DNA of 47,531 nt, taken from Alphaproteobacteria bacterium. Lineage in GTDB: Bacteria; Pseudomonadota; Alphaproteobacteria; Rhodobacterales; Rhodobacteraceae. The first letter of the stretch is position 1, and each line of letters starts with the position of its first letter. Shown here piece after piece: positions 1-7,971 of the stretch. The notes beneath the pieces are model-generated. The model did no database searches and was not told where the DNA came from. It was given only the letters and a program-made list of their open reading frames with translations. The DNA is taken from positions 1 through 47,531 of the forward strand of contig JAUHYC010000030.1 of the NCBI GenBank assembly GCA_030426685.1. The letters run 5' to 3'. Made by a program: the position numbers and the translations under genes.

Positions 1-78
1 ATCAACAAACGCCTGAACCGCCATCTACCGGCCGAACGGAAAGCAAAGATGCGGTTCCGCTTGAACCTCGCACGCTAA
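1..78 (+). CDS. C-terminal end of an unidentified protein (partial)
   Basis: An open frame runs in from the left edge and stops at TAA 76-78, giving 25 residues that end in KMRFRLNLAR. The tail is strongly basic. It meets the next gene head-on: its stop overlaps the TAG stop of the minus-strand gene by two bases, the tight convergent arrangement usual in this genome. Too little is present to name the product. That it is a real gene end is inferred from the open frame and the exact stop-to-stop fit. Confidence 0.5.
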   Translation: MNKRLNRHLPAERKAKMRFRLNLAR

Positions 79-884
79 GCCCACTCCACCGGGTTCAGAC
101 GGAACAGTTTCGAAAGCTGCTCATAAACCTCGGGCACCTCGTGCTTCAACGCACGCGGGCGTTCAAAGAACACCTCGACCGAGACGGCAAAGAACTCCTC
201 GTGCCCGGTCGCCCCGTAAGGATCGATCACCGTGTTCCGCCCGCTTTCAATGGCGCGGACATGCGCGTCATAGGCGGTCAGGAACACTTTCTCCCACTCG
301 GCAAAACTCTGCCCTGCGCTCAGGATCGGAACACCGTTGGTTCCCCCCGACAGATCGTCGATCTGATGCGCGAACTCATGCAGCACCACATTTTGCCCAT
401 CACGATCATCCAGCGCGCCCCGCTGACTGTGCGCCCATGACAGAATGACCGGCCCGCGATCCCAGCTTTCACCGGTGCGCACGATCTCTTTCTCTGACAC
501 CACATAACCCGATTGCCGCCGTTGCTTAGACTTGAACGCGTTCGGATAGATCAGGATCGTCGTCAGATTGTCATACCAGATCTTGCTGTTGATCACGAGC
601 AGACAGGCCTGCGCCGCAATCGACAGCTCCATCTCTTCGGTCACTTCCAGCCCGTCGCAGCCGTAAAACGCAACCTGATCCAGAAACAGGTTCACCTTGC
701 CATCCAGCTTGCCGCGCAACCCGTCCGGTAACCGCCGGATCATGGGCACCTGCTGGTCGATGACGTTGCGCTGATGCGCCGTCAGGGGCGTCGCCAGCAA
801 CGCAGCACGGGCCTGTTTTCTGGACCAGAAGTAATAGGCAAGACCGCCCGCGATCAGTAACAGAATGGTAAGGAAGATGAACAT
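75..884 (-). CDS. mtfA: MtfA-type zinc-dependent M90 peptidase
   Basis: A 269-residue protein with an N-terminal membrane-spanning segment (about residues 1-17) and the zinc-peptidase motif HEFAH in the context VVLHEFAHQIDD; a second conserved stretch, GHEEFFAVSVEVFFE, supplies the usual third metal-binding Glu region. This is the pattern of the MtfA/M90 family. In E. coli MtfA binds the glucose repressor Mlc and has aminopeptidase activity. No Mlc homologue is visible here, so the partner is unknown. E. coli MtfA lacks such an anchor, so this version may sit at the inner membrane. The ATG at 884 lacks a strong ribosome binding site. Family assignment is firm; physiological role is not. Confidence 0.85.
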   Translation of the reverse strand: MFIFLTILLLIAGGLAYYFWSRKQARAALLATPLTAHQRNVIDQQVPMIRRLPDGLRGKLDGKVNLFLDQVAFYGCDGLEVTEEMELSIAAQACLLVINSKIWYDNLTTILIYPNAFKSKQRRQSGYVVSEKEIVRTGESWDRGPVILSWAHSQRGALDDRDGQNVVLHEFAHQIDDLSGGTNGVPILSAGQSFAEWEKVFLTAYDAHVRAIESGRNTVIDPYGATGHEEFFAVSVEVFFERPRALKHEVPEVYEQLSKLFRLNPVEWA

Positions 885-1017
885 AAGGAGACACTATAGG
901 CATCGCCTGCCGGGGCACAATCGGGTGCCTGAATGTTGTACAACACAGAAGAAACCGGTCTCGGACCGTGTACAAGTCGGACGATTTCGATTTTCACATC
1001 TGATCGCAAACACCACC

Positions 1018-1037
1018 GATAATAATTTGATCAAATT
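1018..1037 (+). promoter_or_regulatory. Candidate promoter -10 box with abutting TTTGATCAAA operator, site 1
   Basis: A -10-like GATAAT (1018-1023) is followed without a gap by the perfect 14-bp palindrome AATTTGATCAAATT (1024-1037) and then TCGTGAC. The glutamine-synthetase-like gene starts 60 bases on. The same arrangement recurs at 2445-2466 before the next gene. A weak -35 (TTCACA, 993-998) stands 19 bp upstream. A protein bound here would cover the transcription start, so repression is the simplest model. The regulator is not in the window. Confidence 0.6.
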
Positions 1038-1096
1038 TCGTGACAACGCGCCAATCCTCATCTAAACCTCTTGGTAGTCGACCAACGGAGCCCCAA

Positions 1097-2416
1097 ATGG
1101 ACCTGAGCGCCCTGCACACATTCCGCGTCGCCGCCTGTGACCTGAACGGCCAGATGCGCGGCAAGCGCGTCCCGCCGTCTTACGCGAGCAAGCTGGATAA
1201 GGGCGCCGTTCGCATGCCGTTCTCGGCCCTCAACGTCGATCTCTGGGGGGCGGATATCGATGGCAGCCCGCTGGTGTTCGAAAGCGGTGACGCCGATGGT
1301 GTCCTGCGCCCCTCAGGACGTGGTCCGGTGCCTATGCCATGGCTCGAAACACCCACCGCGCTTGTACCTATGTGCCTCTATCACGATGACGGCAAACCCT
1401 TTGCGGGCGACCCAAGGCACGCGCTCTCCGCTGTCCTGAACCGCTATGCCGAACGCGGCTGGTCTGTCATTGCCGCCACCGAGTTGGAGTTCACGCTGCT
1501 TGATGCCTCAGGCCCCCAGCCGCAGCCTCCGGTCAACCCCGTCACCGGGCGCAGGCTGCGAAATGAATCGGTACTTTCGATGGCCGAGATGGACGCCTTC
1601 GATAACTTCTTCACTGAGCTTTACGATGGCTGTGAGGCCATGGGCATCCCCGCCCAGACTGCCATATCCGAAAGCGGCATTGGCCAGTTCGAGATCAATC
1701 TGAACCATCAAGACGCCATGCGCTGCGCCGATGATACGTGGCTTTTCAAGAGCTTGACGCGTGGTCTTGCCCGCAAACACGGGTTCACCGCGACTTTTAT
1801 GGCCAAGCCTTACGCCGAGGATGCGGGCAACGGGATGCATGTACATTTCTCTGTTGTAGATGGCGCTGGCCGGAATGTGTTCGATGATGGCGGGGCCAAG
1901 GGCACCGCCCTGTTGCGCTCGGCCGTGGCGGGATGCCTGGCCGCCATGCCCGGTTGCACGCTGATTTTTGCACCGCACGGAAATTCCTACACGCGGCTCA
2001 TTCCCGGGGCCCACGCCCCCACGGGTGCAAGCTGGGCCTATGAGAATCGCACCGCCGCCCTGCGCATACCTGGTGGCGCGCCCGCAGCCCGGCGGATCGA
2101 ACACCGTGTTGCCGGTGGGGACATCAACCCCTATCTCATGCTCACCGCAGTTCTGGGTGCAGCGCTTGTTGGAATCGAAGACGAAATGCAACCGCCCGAC
2201 CCGATCTCGGGCAATGCCTATGAGATCGATGACCTGCCACAGTTGGCATCCGACTGGTCCTCCGCCATCACCGCGTTTGAGAGCGACCCGATGGTCGCAC
2301 GTATCTTTCCGACCGATCTGATCCGCTATATGGCGATGACCAAACGACAGGAACGCACGCGTTTCGGCACCCTGCCCCCAGACGAACATTGGCTGAGTTA
2401 CCTCGAGACTGTTTGA
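1097..2416 (+). CDS. Glutamine-synthetase-family ligase, gamma-glutamylpolyamine synthetase-like (copy 1)
   Basis: A 439-residue protein of the glutamine synthetase fold. Visible signatures are the N-terminal beta-grasp (DLNGQMRGKRV), metal-binding TELEFTLL and GIGQFEINL, the ATP/ammonia-site GNGMHVHFS, the NRTAALRIP loop and the C-terminal RIEHRVAGGDINPYL. The divergence from GlnA and the neighbouring PuuB-like oxidase point to ATP-dependent gamma-glutamylation of an amine such as putrescine (PuuA role) rather than ammonia assimilation. The start was set at ATG 1097 because GGAG lies six bases upstream. A TTTGATCAAA operator lies 60 bases upstream. A second member of the family follows two genes later, so substrates may be divided; which amine is used cannot be read from sequence. 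Confidence 0.85.
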   Translation: MDLSALHTFRVAACDLNGQMRGKRVPPSYASKLDKGAVRMPFSALNVDLWGADIDGSPLVFESGDADGVLRPSGRGPVPMPWLETPTALVPMCLYHDDGKPFAGDPRHALSAVLNRYAERGWSVIAATELEFTLLDASGPQPQPPVNPVTGRRLRNESVLSMAEMDAFDNFFTELYDGCEAMGIPAQTAISESGIGQFEINLNHQDAMRCADDTWLFKSLTRGLARKHGFTATFMAKPYAEDAGNGMHVHFSVVDGAGRNVFDDGGAKGTALLRSAVAGCLAAMPGCTLIFAPHGNSYTRLIPGAHAPTGASWAYENRTAALRIPGGAPAARRIEHRVAGGDINPYLMLTAVLGAALVGIEDEMQPPDPISGNAYEIDDLPQLASDWSSAITAFESDPMVARIFPTDLIRYMAMTKRQERTRFGTLPPDEHWLSYLETV

Positions 2417-2421
2417 GCCCC

Positions 2422-2466
2422 TTGCTCGCTCGGTTTCGGTCCGCTAGAATAAATTTGATCAAATTT
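2422..2466 (+). promoter_or_regulatory. Candidate promoter with TTTGATCAAA operator, site 2
   Basis: TTGCTC (2422-2427), a 17-bp spacer and TAGAAT (2445-2450) make a plausible sigma-70 promoter. The -10 is followed without a gap by AAATTTGATCAAATTT (2451-2466), a perfect 16-bp palindrome, then GGTGAC. The amidotransferase ATG is only eight bases beyond, so the mRNA leader would be very short. The geometry matches site 1 at 1018-1037, which suggests that one repressor controls both transcripts. Confidence 0.65.
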
Positions 2467-2474
2467 GGTGACCC

Positions 2475-3155
2475 ATGAAAATCGGCATCCTCCTAACCGG
2501 CCATCCACCCGAAGAAATGTATGATCAATTCGGCGAATATGATGGTATGTTTCGCGCATTACTTGACGGGAATGGCTTTGAATTTCAGACATATTCAGTC
2601 GTCGACAACGAGTTTCCCGATGGCACCCATGCGGCTGATGGCTGGATCATCACCGGATCGCGCCACGGTGCCTATGAGGATCACCCCTGGATTCAGCCAC
2701 TTGAACAGCTGATCCGCGATATCCGCGAGGTCGGGCACCCGCTGATCGGTGTTTGCTTTGGCCACCAGATCATTGCGCAAGCTCTTGGTGGAAAGGTGGA
2801 AAAGTTCAAAGGGGGTTGGGCTGTCGGGCGCACGGATTATACCTTTGAGGACCAGACCGTCACGTTGAACGCATGGCATCAGGACCAAGTCACACAGATA
2901 CCCGAAGGGGCAGAGGTGATTGGTACAAATGCGTTTTGCCAGAACGCCATGATCGCCTATGGCGAGACGATCTGGACCGTGCAGGCGCACCCCGAATACG
3001 GCAACGACTTCATTCAGGGCCTAATGGAGACGCGCGGCAAAGGCGTGGTACCCGACGCCCTGATGCAGGCAGCGACCAACCGCAGCGACGCTCCGGACGA
3101 CAACAGAAAAATCGCACGCTACATGGCGGACTTCCTGAAGAAAGAGAGGGCCTGA
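2475..3155 (+). CDS. Class I glutamine amidotransferase-like hydrolase
   Basis: A 226-residue stand-alone class I GATase domain. The nucleophile elbow is GVCFGHQIIAQALGG with the catalytic Cys, and AHPEYGNDF carries the His and Glu of the triad. The protein is shorter than PuuD (about 254 residues) and closer in look to GuaA-like amidotransferases. In this cluster it could hydrolyse the gamma-glutamyl bond released after oxidation (a PuuD-like step giving GABA) or release ammonia for a partner ligase. It lies downstream of its own operator-bearing promoter, and its TGA overlaps the ATG of the next ligase gene by one base (TGATG), so the two are translationally coupled. Fold is certain; substrate is inferred. 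Confidence 0.8.
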   Translation: MKIGILLTGHPPEEMYDQFGEYDGMFRALLDGNGFEFQTYSVVDNEFPDGTHAADGWIITGSRHGAYEDHPWIQPLEQLIRDIREVGHPLIGVCFGHQIIAQALGGKVEKFKGGWAVGRTDYTFEDQTVTLNAWHQDQVTQIPEGAEVIGTNAFCQNAMIAYGETIWTVQAHPEYGNDFIQGLMETRGKGVVPDALMQAATNRSDAPDDNRKIARYMADFLKKERA

Positions 3156-4513
3156 TGGCCGACTGGAAAGATGAGCTGCCGCAGGCGGCCCGAACCTATA
3201 TCGAAGGGCAGCGGCTGGATGAGGTTGAATGCATCATCTCGGACCTGCCCGGCATCGCGCGCGGCAAGGCCGTGCCCGCGTCGAAATTTGCAAAACAGGC
3301 CTATTTCCACCTGCCTGACAGCATCTTCTACCAGACCATCACCGGCGATTGGGGTGAGGCCGCGGGTGAGGACGGGTTCATCGAACGTGACATGATCCTT
3401 AAGCCCGATTTCTCAACCGCTTCGGCAGCCCCGTGGACGGGCGATTGGACGCTGCAGGTGATCCATGACGCCTATGACCGGGACGACAACCCGATCCCCT
3501 ATAGCCCTCGCAATGTGCTGAAACGTGTTGTGCAACTCTATCACGACAAGGGCTGGAAACCGGTTGTTGCCCCTGAGATGGAGTTCTTTCTGGTGGCGCC
3601 AAACGTTGACCCGGCACAGGAAATCAAGCCGATGATGGGCCGCTCGGGCCGCCCGGCTGCAGCGCGGCAAGCCTATTCGATGACCGCAGTGGATGAGTTT
3701 GGTCCGGTGATCGACGATATCTATGATTTCGCCGAACATCAGGGGTTTGAAATCGACGGCATTACGCAGGAAGGCGGTGCGGGGCAGTTGGAGATTAACC
3801 TGCGCCATGGCAACCCGGTGAAGCTGGCTGATGAGGTGTTCTATTTCAAACGCCTGATCCGCGAGGCCGCTCTGCGCCACAACTGTTTTGCCACCTTCAT
3901 GGCGAAACCGATCGAAGACGAGCCGGGTTCGGCCATGCATATCCATCATTCGATCATCGATATGGAGACCGGCCAGAACATCTTTTCCGGACCGCAAGGG
4001 GGCGAGACCGACGCGTTCTACAACTACATTGCCGGGTTGCAGAATCACTTGCCTGCAGGTCTGGCGGTGATGGCACCCTACGTGAATTCCTACCGCCGCT
4101 ACGTGAAGGACCACGCGGCACCGATCAATCTGGAGTGGGCGCGCGACAATCGAACCACGGGCATCCGTGTGCCTCTGTCAGGACCTGAGGCGCGCCGGAT
4201 TGAGAACCGCATCGCCGGAATGGATTGCAACCCCTATCTGGGCATCGCGCTGTCGCTGGCCTGCGGCTATCTGGGCCTGATCCAGCAGGAGCGGCCGCGC
4301 CGTCAGTTCTACGGTGACGCTTATGAAGGCGAAGGTGACATTCCGCAGGTCATGGGAAGCGCGCTCGATCTGTTTGACGAGGCCACCGACTTGCACGAAG
4401 TTCTTGGCCCGGAATTCGCCCGTGTCTACGGCATTGTCAAACGCGCCGAATATGAAGAGTTCCTGCAAGTGATCTCTCCGTGGGAGCGCGAGCATCTGTT
4501 GCTGAATGTCTGA
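3155..4513 (+). CDS. puuA: Glutamine-synthetase-family ligase, gamma-glutamylputrescine synthetase-like (copy 2)
   Basis: A 452-residue glutamine synthetase-fold protein, paralogous to the gene at 1097. Motifs in order: DLPGIARGKAVP in the beta-grasp, PEMEFFLV, GAGQLEINLRHG, GSAMHIHHS, the WARDNRTTGIRVP loop and RIENRIAGMDCNPYL. Length and motif spacing fit PuuA, which ligates glutamate to putrescine using ATP as the first step of the gamma-glutamylated polyamine route. The start at ATG 3155 overlaps the preceding stop by one base and follows AGAGAGGG. An upstream in-frame extension exists but runs inside the amidotransferase gene and is not coding. The oxidase follows 57 bases later, presumably in the same transcript. 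Confidence 0.85.
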   Translation: MADWKDELPQAARTYIEGQRLDEVECIISDLPGIARGKAVPASKFAKQAYFHLPDSIFYQTITGDWGEAAGEDGFIERDMILKPDFSTASAAPWTGDWTLQVIHDAYDRDDNPIPYSPRNVLKRVVQLYHDKGWKPVVAPEMEFFLVAPNVDPAQEIKPMMGRSGRPAAARQAYSMTAVDEFGPVIDDIYDFAEHQGFEIDGITQEGGAGQLEINLRHGNPVKLADEVFYFKRLIREAALRHNCFATFMAKPIEDEPGSAMHIHHSIIDMETGQNIFSGPQGGETDAFYNYIAGLQNHLPAGLAVMAPYVNSYRRYVKDHAAPINLEWARDNRTTGIRVPLSGPEARRIENRIAGMDCNPYLGIALSLACGYLGLIQQERPRRQFYGDAYEGEGDIPQVMGSALDLFDEATDLHEVLGPEFARVYGIVKRAEYEEFLQVISPWEREHLLLNV

Positions 4514-4570
4514 GCAAGCAGCCATGTTCGACATACCCGTATTTGGAAACAGTGGAAGCCGGGGCACGAG

Positions 4571-5875
4571 ATGAACCTGCTCTATTCCAATGACCGCAAG
4601 TCCGAATATCCACTCAGCTGGTACGCGGCGACGGCCAAGACGCTTGACCGCGCTCCGGCGTTGGATGGTGAAATATCGGCCGATGTTTGTATCGTCGGAG
4701 GAGGTTACACGGGGCTTTCAGCGGCGCTGCATCTGGCCGAAGCAGGGTTTGATGTCGTCTTGCTTGAGGCGCACCGTGTGGGGTTCGGCGCGTCGGGCCG
4801 CAATGGCGGGCAACTGGGCAGCGCGCAGCGCATGGATCAGGAAGATCTTGAGCGGCTTGTCGGCGACAGCGACGCTGCAAAGCTGTGGGATTTGGCAGAA
4901 GGCGCCAAAGACCTGGTCAAATCGCTGATCTCAAAGCATCAAATTGATTGTGATCTGAAACCCGGCATCGCCACTCTGGGATTCAGCAAGTCCGAACAAG
5001 CCGGGCTGCAAAGCCACGCGGCGCATTTGTCAGCCCGATACGGCTATGACCAGATCAAACCGCTGGACGCGGAAGAAGGCCGTGCGCTTTGCCCCTCTCC
5101 GGCCTATGCGGGCGGATATCTGGACATGGGTGCCGCGCATTTGCACCCGTTGAACTATGCACTGGGACTGGCGCGCGCGGCTCTTTCTGCTGGGGTTCGT
5201 TTGTATGAAGGCACCGAGGTGCTGGGCATGGACACAGGCCCGCGCGTTACGGTCAGAACCCAACAGGGTCGTGTCACCGCCGAGCATGTGATACTGGCCT
5301 GCAACGGCTATCTTGGTGATCTGAACCGGCAAGTCGCATCGCGCGTTATGCCGATCAACAATTTCATCGCAGCGACTGAACCGTTGGGGGCCGAGGCGAC
5401 GCGTGTTCTAACGCAGGACATTGCCGTCGCCGACACGAAATTCGTCGTCAACTACTTCCGGCTTAGCGCGGATGGCCGCCTGCTGTTTGGTGGCGGAGAA
5501 AGCTATGGTTATCGCTTCCCCACCGATATCGCTGAGACTGTGCGCAAGCCGATGGTCGAGATTTTCCCGCATCTGCGCGACGTCGGGATTGATTATGCGT
5601 GGGGCGGCACGCTTGCCATCACAATGCGGCGGATGCCCTACCTCGCGCGCGTTGCACCGAATGTCCTGTCAGCCTCGGGCTATTCCGGGCACGGGGTTGG
5701 CACCGCGACCCATGCAGGACAGTTGATGGCGCTGGCTATTCAAGGTCAGGCCGAGGGGTTCGATACCATGGCCCGCGTCCCCGCGCTGCCCTTCCCCGGA
5801 GGGCCAGCCCTGCGTAGTCCTCTGCTGGTGCTTGCCATGACATGGTATGCGCTGCGCGATCGGTTGGGCTTCTGA
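4571..5875 (+). CDS. puuB: FAD-dependent oxidoreductase, gamma-glutamylputrescine oxidase-like
   Basis: A 434-residue DAO-family flavoprotein. Near residue 40 it carries the Rossmann dinucleotide-binding motif IVGGGYTGLSAALHL followed by the acidic end of strand 2 (LLEAHRVGFGASGRNGG, typical of this family). The C-terminal GYSGHGVGTATHAGQLMA closes the FAD site. PuuB/OrdL proteins oxidise gamma-glutamylputrescine to the aldehyde with release of ammonia and peroxide; the adjacent PuuA-like ligase supports this. No aldehyde dehydrogenase (PuuC) follows, so the next step must be encoded elsewhere. The start ATG has only a weak upstream GGGG. Family is firm; exact substrate is inferred from neighbours. 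Confidence 0.85.
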   Translation: MNLLYSNDRKSEYPLSWYAATAKTLDRAPALDGEISADVCIVGGGYTGLSAALHLAEAGFDVVLLEAHRVGFGASGRNGGQLGSAQRMDQEDLERLVGDSDAAKLWDLAEGAKDLVKSLISKHQIDCDLKPGIATLGFSKSEQAGLQSHAAHLSARYGYDQIKPLDAEEGRALCPSPAYAGGYLDMGAAHLHPLNYALGLARAALSAGVRLYEGTEVLGMDTGPRVTVRTQQGRVTAEHVILACNGYLGDLNRQVASRVMPINNFIAATEPLGAEATRVLTQDIAVADTKFVVNYFRLSADGRLLFGGGESYGYRFPTDIAETVRKPMVEIFPHLRDVGIDYAWGGTLAITMRRMPYLARVAPNVLSASGYSGHGVGTATHAGQLMALAIQGQAEGFDTMARVPALPFPGGPALRSPLLVLAMTWYALRDRLGF

Positions 5876-5954
5876 AACCAACAAATGCAAAGGTTTGGTG
5901 AAATTTCGCCGAAGTCGCGAAACTGGTCTTGGCATGTTCGATTCGTGACTTTAT

Positions 5955-5981
5955 ATTTCCCAAAGATAAAATTCGGGAAAT
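5955..5981. promoter_or_regulatory. Inverted repeat in the leader of the DegT-type gene
   Basis: ATTTCCC (5955-5961) and GGGAAAT (5975-5981) are perfect 7-bp arms around an AT-rich 13-base spacer. They end six bases before ATG 5988. It could be an operator or a weak leader hairpin affecting ribosome access. It does not match the TTTGATCAAA sites upstream. Function unknown. Confidence 0.3.
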
Positions 5982-5987
5982 CCAAAT

Positions 5988-7202
5988 ATGACGCTTGTAC
6001 CCAACGTTCATGACGCCGAACCTATCCCCGCAGCTGCCCGCGACGCGATCGATGCCCTGATGCAATCCGGCGATCTGTTTCGCTATACTGCGCCGCAGGA
6101 TGCGCCGGTGGCCCTGCTCGAAACGGAATTTGCTGAGTTGCTTGGCTCGAAATACGCGCTGGCCGTGTCGTCCTGTTCTGCTGCCCTGTTCTTGTCTCTC
6201 AAAGCATTGGGCCTGCCACGTGACGCGCGTGTACTGATTCCGGGCTTTACCTTCGCTGCAGTGCCGTCGTCGGTCGTTCACGCGGACTGCATCCCCGTTC
6301 TTTGCGAAGTGGGTCAGAATTATCGCATCGATATGGAGGATTTCGCAGCCAAATTGGACAGCGTGCAGGCCGTCATCATCAGCCACATGCGCGGCCATAC
6401 CTCGGATATGGATGCGATAATGGCGCTGTGTGACGCGCGCAACATCCCGGTGATCGAGGATGCGGCCCACTCGCTGGGGACCACCTGGCATGGACGCAAC
6501 ATCGGCACCATCGGCAAGTTCGGCTGCTTCTCATTCCAGTCCTACAAGATGATCAATGCGGGCGAAGGCGGAATTCTTGTCACTGATGACGCCGATCTGG
6601 TGGCCCGCGCCGTGATTATGTCGGGCGCGTATGAACATAACTGGAAAAAGCACAAAGGCCCCCACGGCGACAACTCAGCCGATTTGGAGCAAGCCTTTGC
6701 CCGCTGGCAGAACAAACTGCCGCTTTATAACCTGCGCATGAACAACCTGAGCGCCGCTGTGATCCGGCCTCAGATCCCGGAACTGGCGCGGCGGGTGCGC
6801 GACGGGCTTGCTAACCACGACTATGTTGCGGGCCGCTTAAACACCTCGCCCCATATCGACGTCCCTGCCCCGCTGACACCCGAACGCCGTGCGCCGGATT
6901 CGATCCAGTTCAATCTGGTGGATCTGGATGAGGCTGAGATCAGCGCCTTCGCCTCGGCGGCTGAGGCGCGAGGCGTCAAGGTGCAGGTCTTTGGCCTGAG
7001 CCAGGACAATGCGCGCGCCTTCTGGAACTGGCAGTTCCTGCCCGAACAGGTCGAACTGCCACAAACCCGCGCCATGTTGATGAGCGCCTGCGACGTGCGC
7101 CTGCCTGTACGTCTGACCCGTGAGGAGTTAGATGTGATCGCGGATATTCTGCTGGCCTCGGTTGGTGAGGTCGTTGGCCCGATGCCCGTCTACGGCACCT
7201 GA
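5988..7202 (+). CDS. DegT/DnrJ/EryC1/StrS-family PLP aminotransferase
   Basis: A 404-residue fold-type I PLP enzyme. The family marks are the cofactor Asp in IEDAAHSLG and the Schiff-base Lys in CFSFQSYKMINAGEGG; the N-terminal half carries the phosphate-binding stretch AVSSCSAALFLSLKAL. Classical members aminate keto-sugars on the way to dideoxyaminosugars, but no sugar-nucleotide genes are near. The only functional neighbours are polyamine genes, from which it is separated by 112 bases, so it may use an amine or aldehyde from that route; this is a guess. It ends directly against the stop of the convergent protease gene. Family assignment is firm; substrate unknown. Confidence 0.8.
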   Translation: MTLVPNVHDAEPIPAAARDAIDALMQSGDLFRYTAPQDAPVALLETEFAELLGSKYALAVSSCSAALFLSLKALGLPRDARVLIPGFTFAAVPSSVVHADCIPVLCEVGQNYRIDMEDFAAKLDSVQAVIISHMRGHTSDMDAIMALCDARNIPVIEDAAHSLGTTWHGRNIGTIGKFGCFSFQSYKMINAGEGGILVTDDADLVARAVIMSGAYEHNWKKHKGPHGDNSADLEQAFARWQNKLPLYNLRMNNLSAAVIRPQIPELARRVRDGLANHDYVAGRLNTSPHIDVPAPLTPERRAPDSIQFNLVDLDEAEISAFASAAEARGVKVQVFGLSQDNARAFWNWQFLPEQVELPQTRAMLMSACDVRLPVRLTREELDVIADILLASVGEVVGPMPVYGT

Positions 7203-7964
7203 TTAATTCCCGTTCAGATCAAATTCCTGAACAGGCAAGAACAACGCGTCGATTCCATCTGGGGTCGGCGCGATGCGCGATAAGATCGCAACGACAGTCA
7301 GACCCGATTGTGTTTCCACCAACAACGGCGCCCCTGAATCCCCCATCATGACCGGGCAAATCGCATGTAGAAGCCCCGCGGAACTCGCCTGATGTGCACA
7401 GGACATGGTTCGGCTCAGCACATGCGGGCGCAGACCGGGGTAGCCTGCGACGGAACCATCCCCTTGGGTGCCCTGTGCAACAGCCAGAAAACCCACTTCT
7501 GCCCCAATCGGTTCGGCCAACTCCAATATCGCCCAATCCAGATCGGCGCGATTGTCGAACGCTCCGTCCACTCCCTGCTGCGCGTCCAGCCGATATGCAA
7601 GGACGAGCGATACCGCAACAGCCTCTCCGCGTTGATATCCCGCAGCAAAGCGAATGCTGGTCGCAGGAATCCAGCGTTGGCGAGCACTGTTGTACAGGCA
7701 ATGGGCAGCGGTCAGGACCAGCCGATCCGAGACCAGCACTCCGGTGCAATGAGACCTCTGGCTGCGGCTGGCAAAATTGACCCGCCCGATGGCGCTCCAG
7801 GGTGCCTCAGAGGCATCAAGGATTTCACGGGCGCGGATATCGTCACAACCAACCGAAGACTCCTGGCCCATCGTGCAGATCGGTTGCCAGATCTCCGAAA
7901 ACTGACCCTGCGCCAGCGCGCCTTGTGCCCAAAGCAGCGCACAAATCGCGACCAGCCAGCGCAT
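7203..7964 (-). CDS. Secreted trypsin-like (S1/V8-type) serine protease
   Basis: A 253-residue exported protease. A Sec signal peptide (MRWLVAICALLWAQGALAQ, cleavage likely after ALA) precedes the S1 fold. The triad is visible as TAAHC (His), the Asp of ADLDWAILEL and MMGDSGAPLL (Ser). Several cysteines suggest disulfides, as expected for a periplasmic or secreted enzyme. A GTG one codon upstream (7967) is an alternative start; neither has a strong ribosome binding site. It starts a few bases after phaR ends and is probably read through from it, though a role in polymer metabolism is not implied. Substrate unknown. Confidence 0.85.
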   Translation of the reverse strand: MRWLVAICALLWAQGALAQGQFSEIWQPICTMGQESSVGCDDIRAREILDASEAPWSAIGRVNFASRSQRSHCTGVLVSDRLVLTAAHCLYNSARQRWIPATSIRFAAGYQRGEAVAVSLVLAYRLDAQQGVDGAFDNRADLDWAILELAEPIGAEVGFLAVAQGTQGDGSVAGYPGLRPHVLSRTMSCAHQASSAGLLHAICPVMMGDSGAPLLVETQSGLTVVAILSRIAPTPDGIDALFLPVQEFDLNGN

Positions 7965-7971
7965 CACGCAA

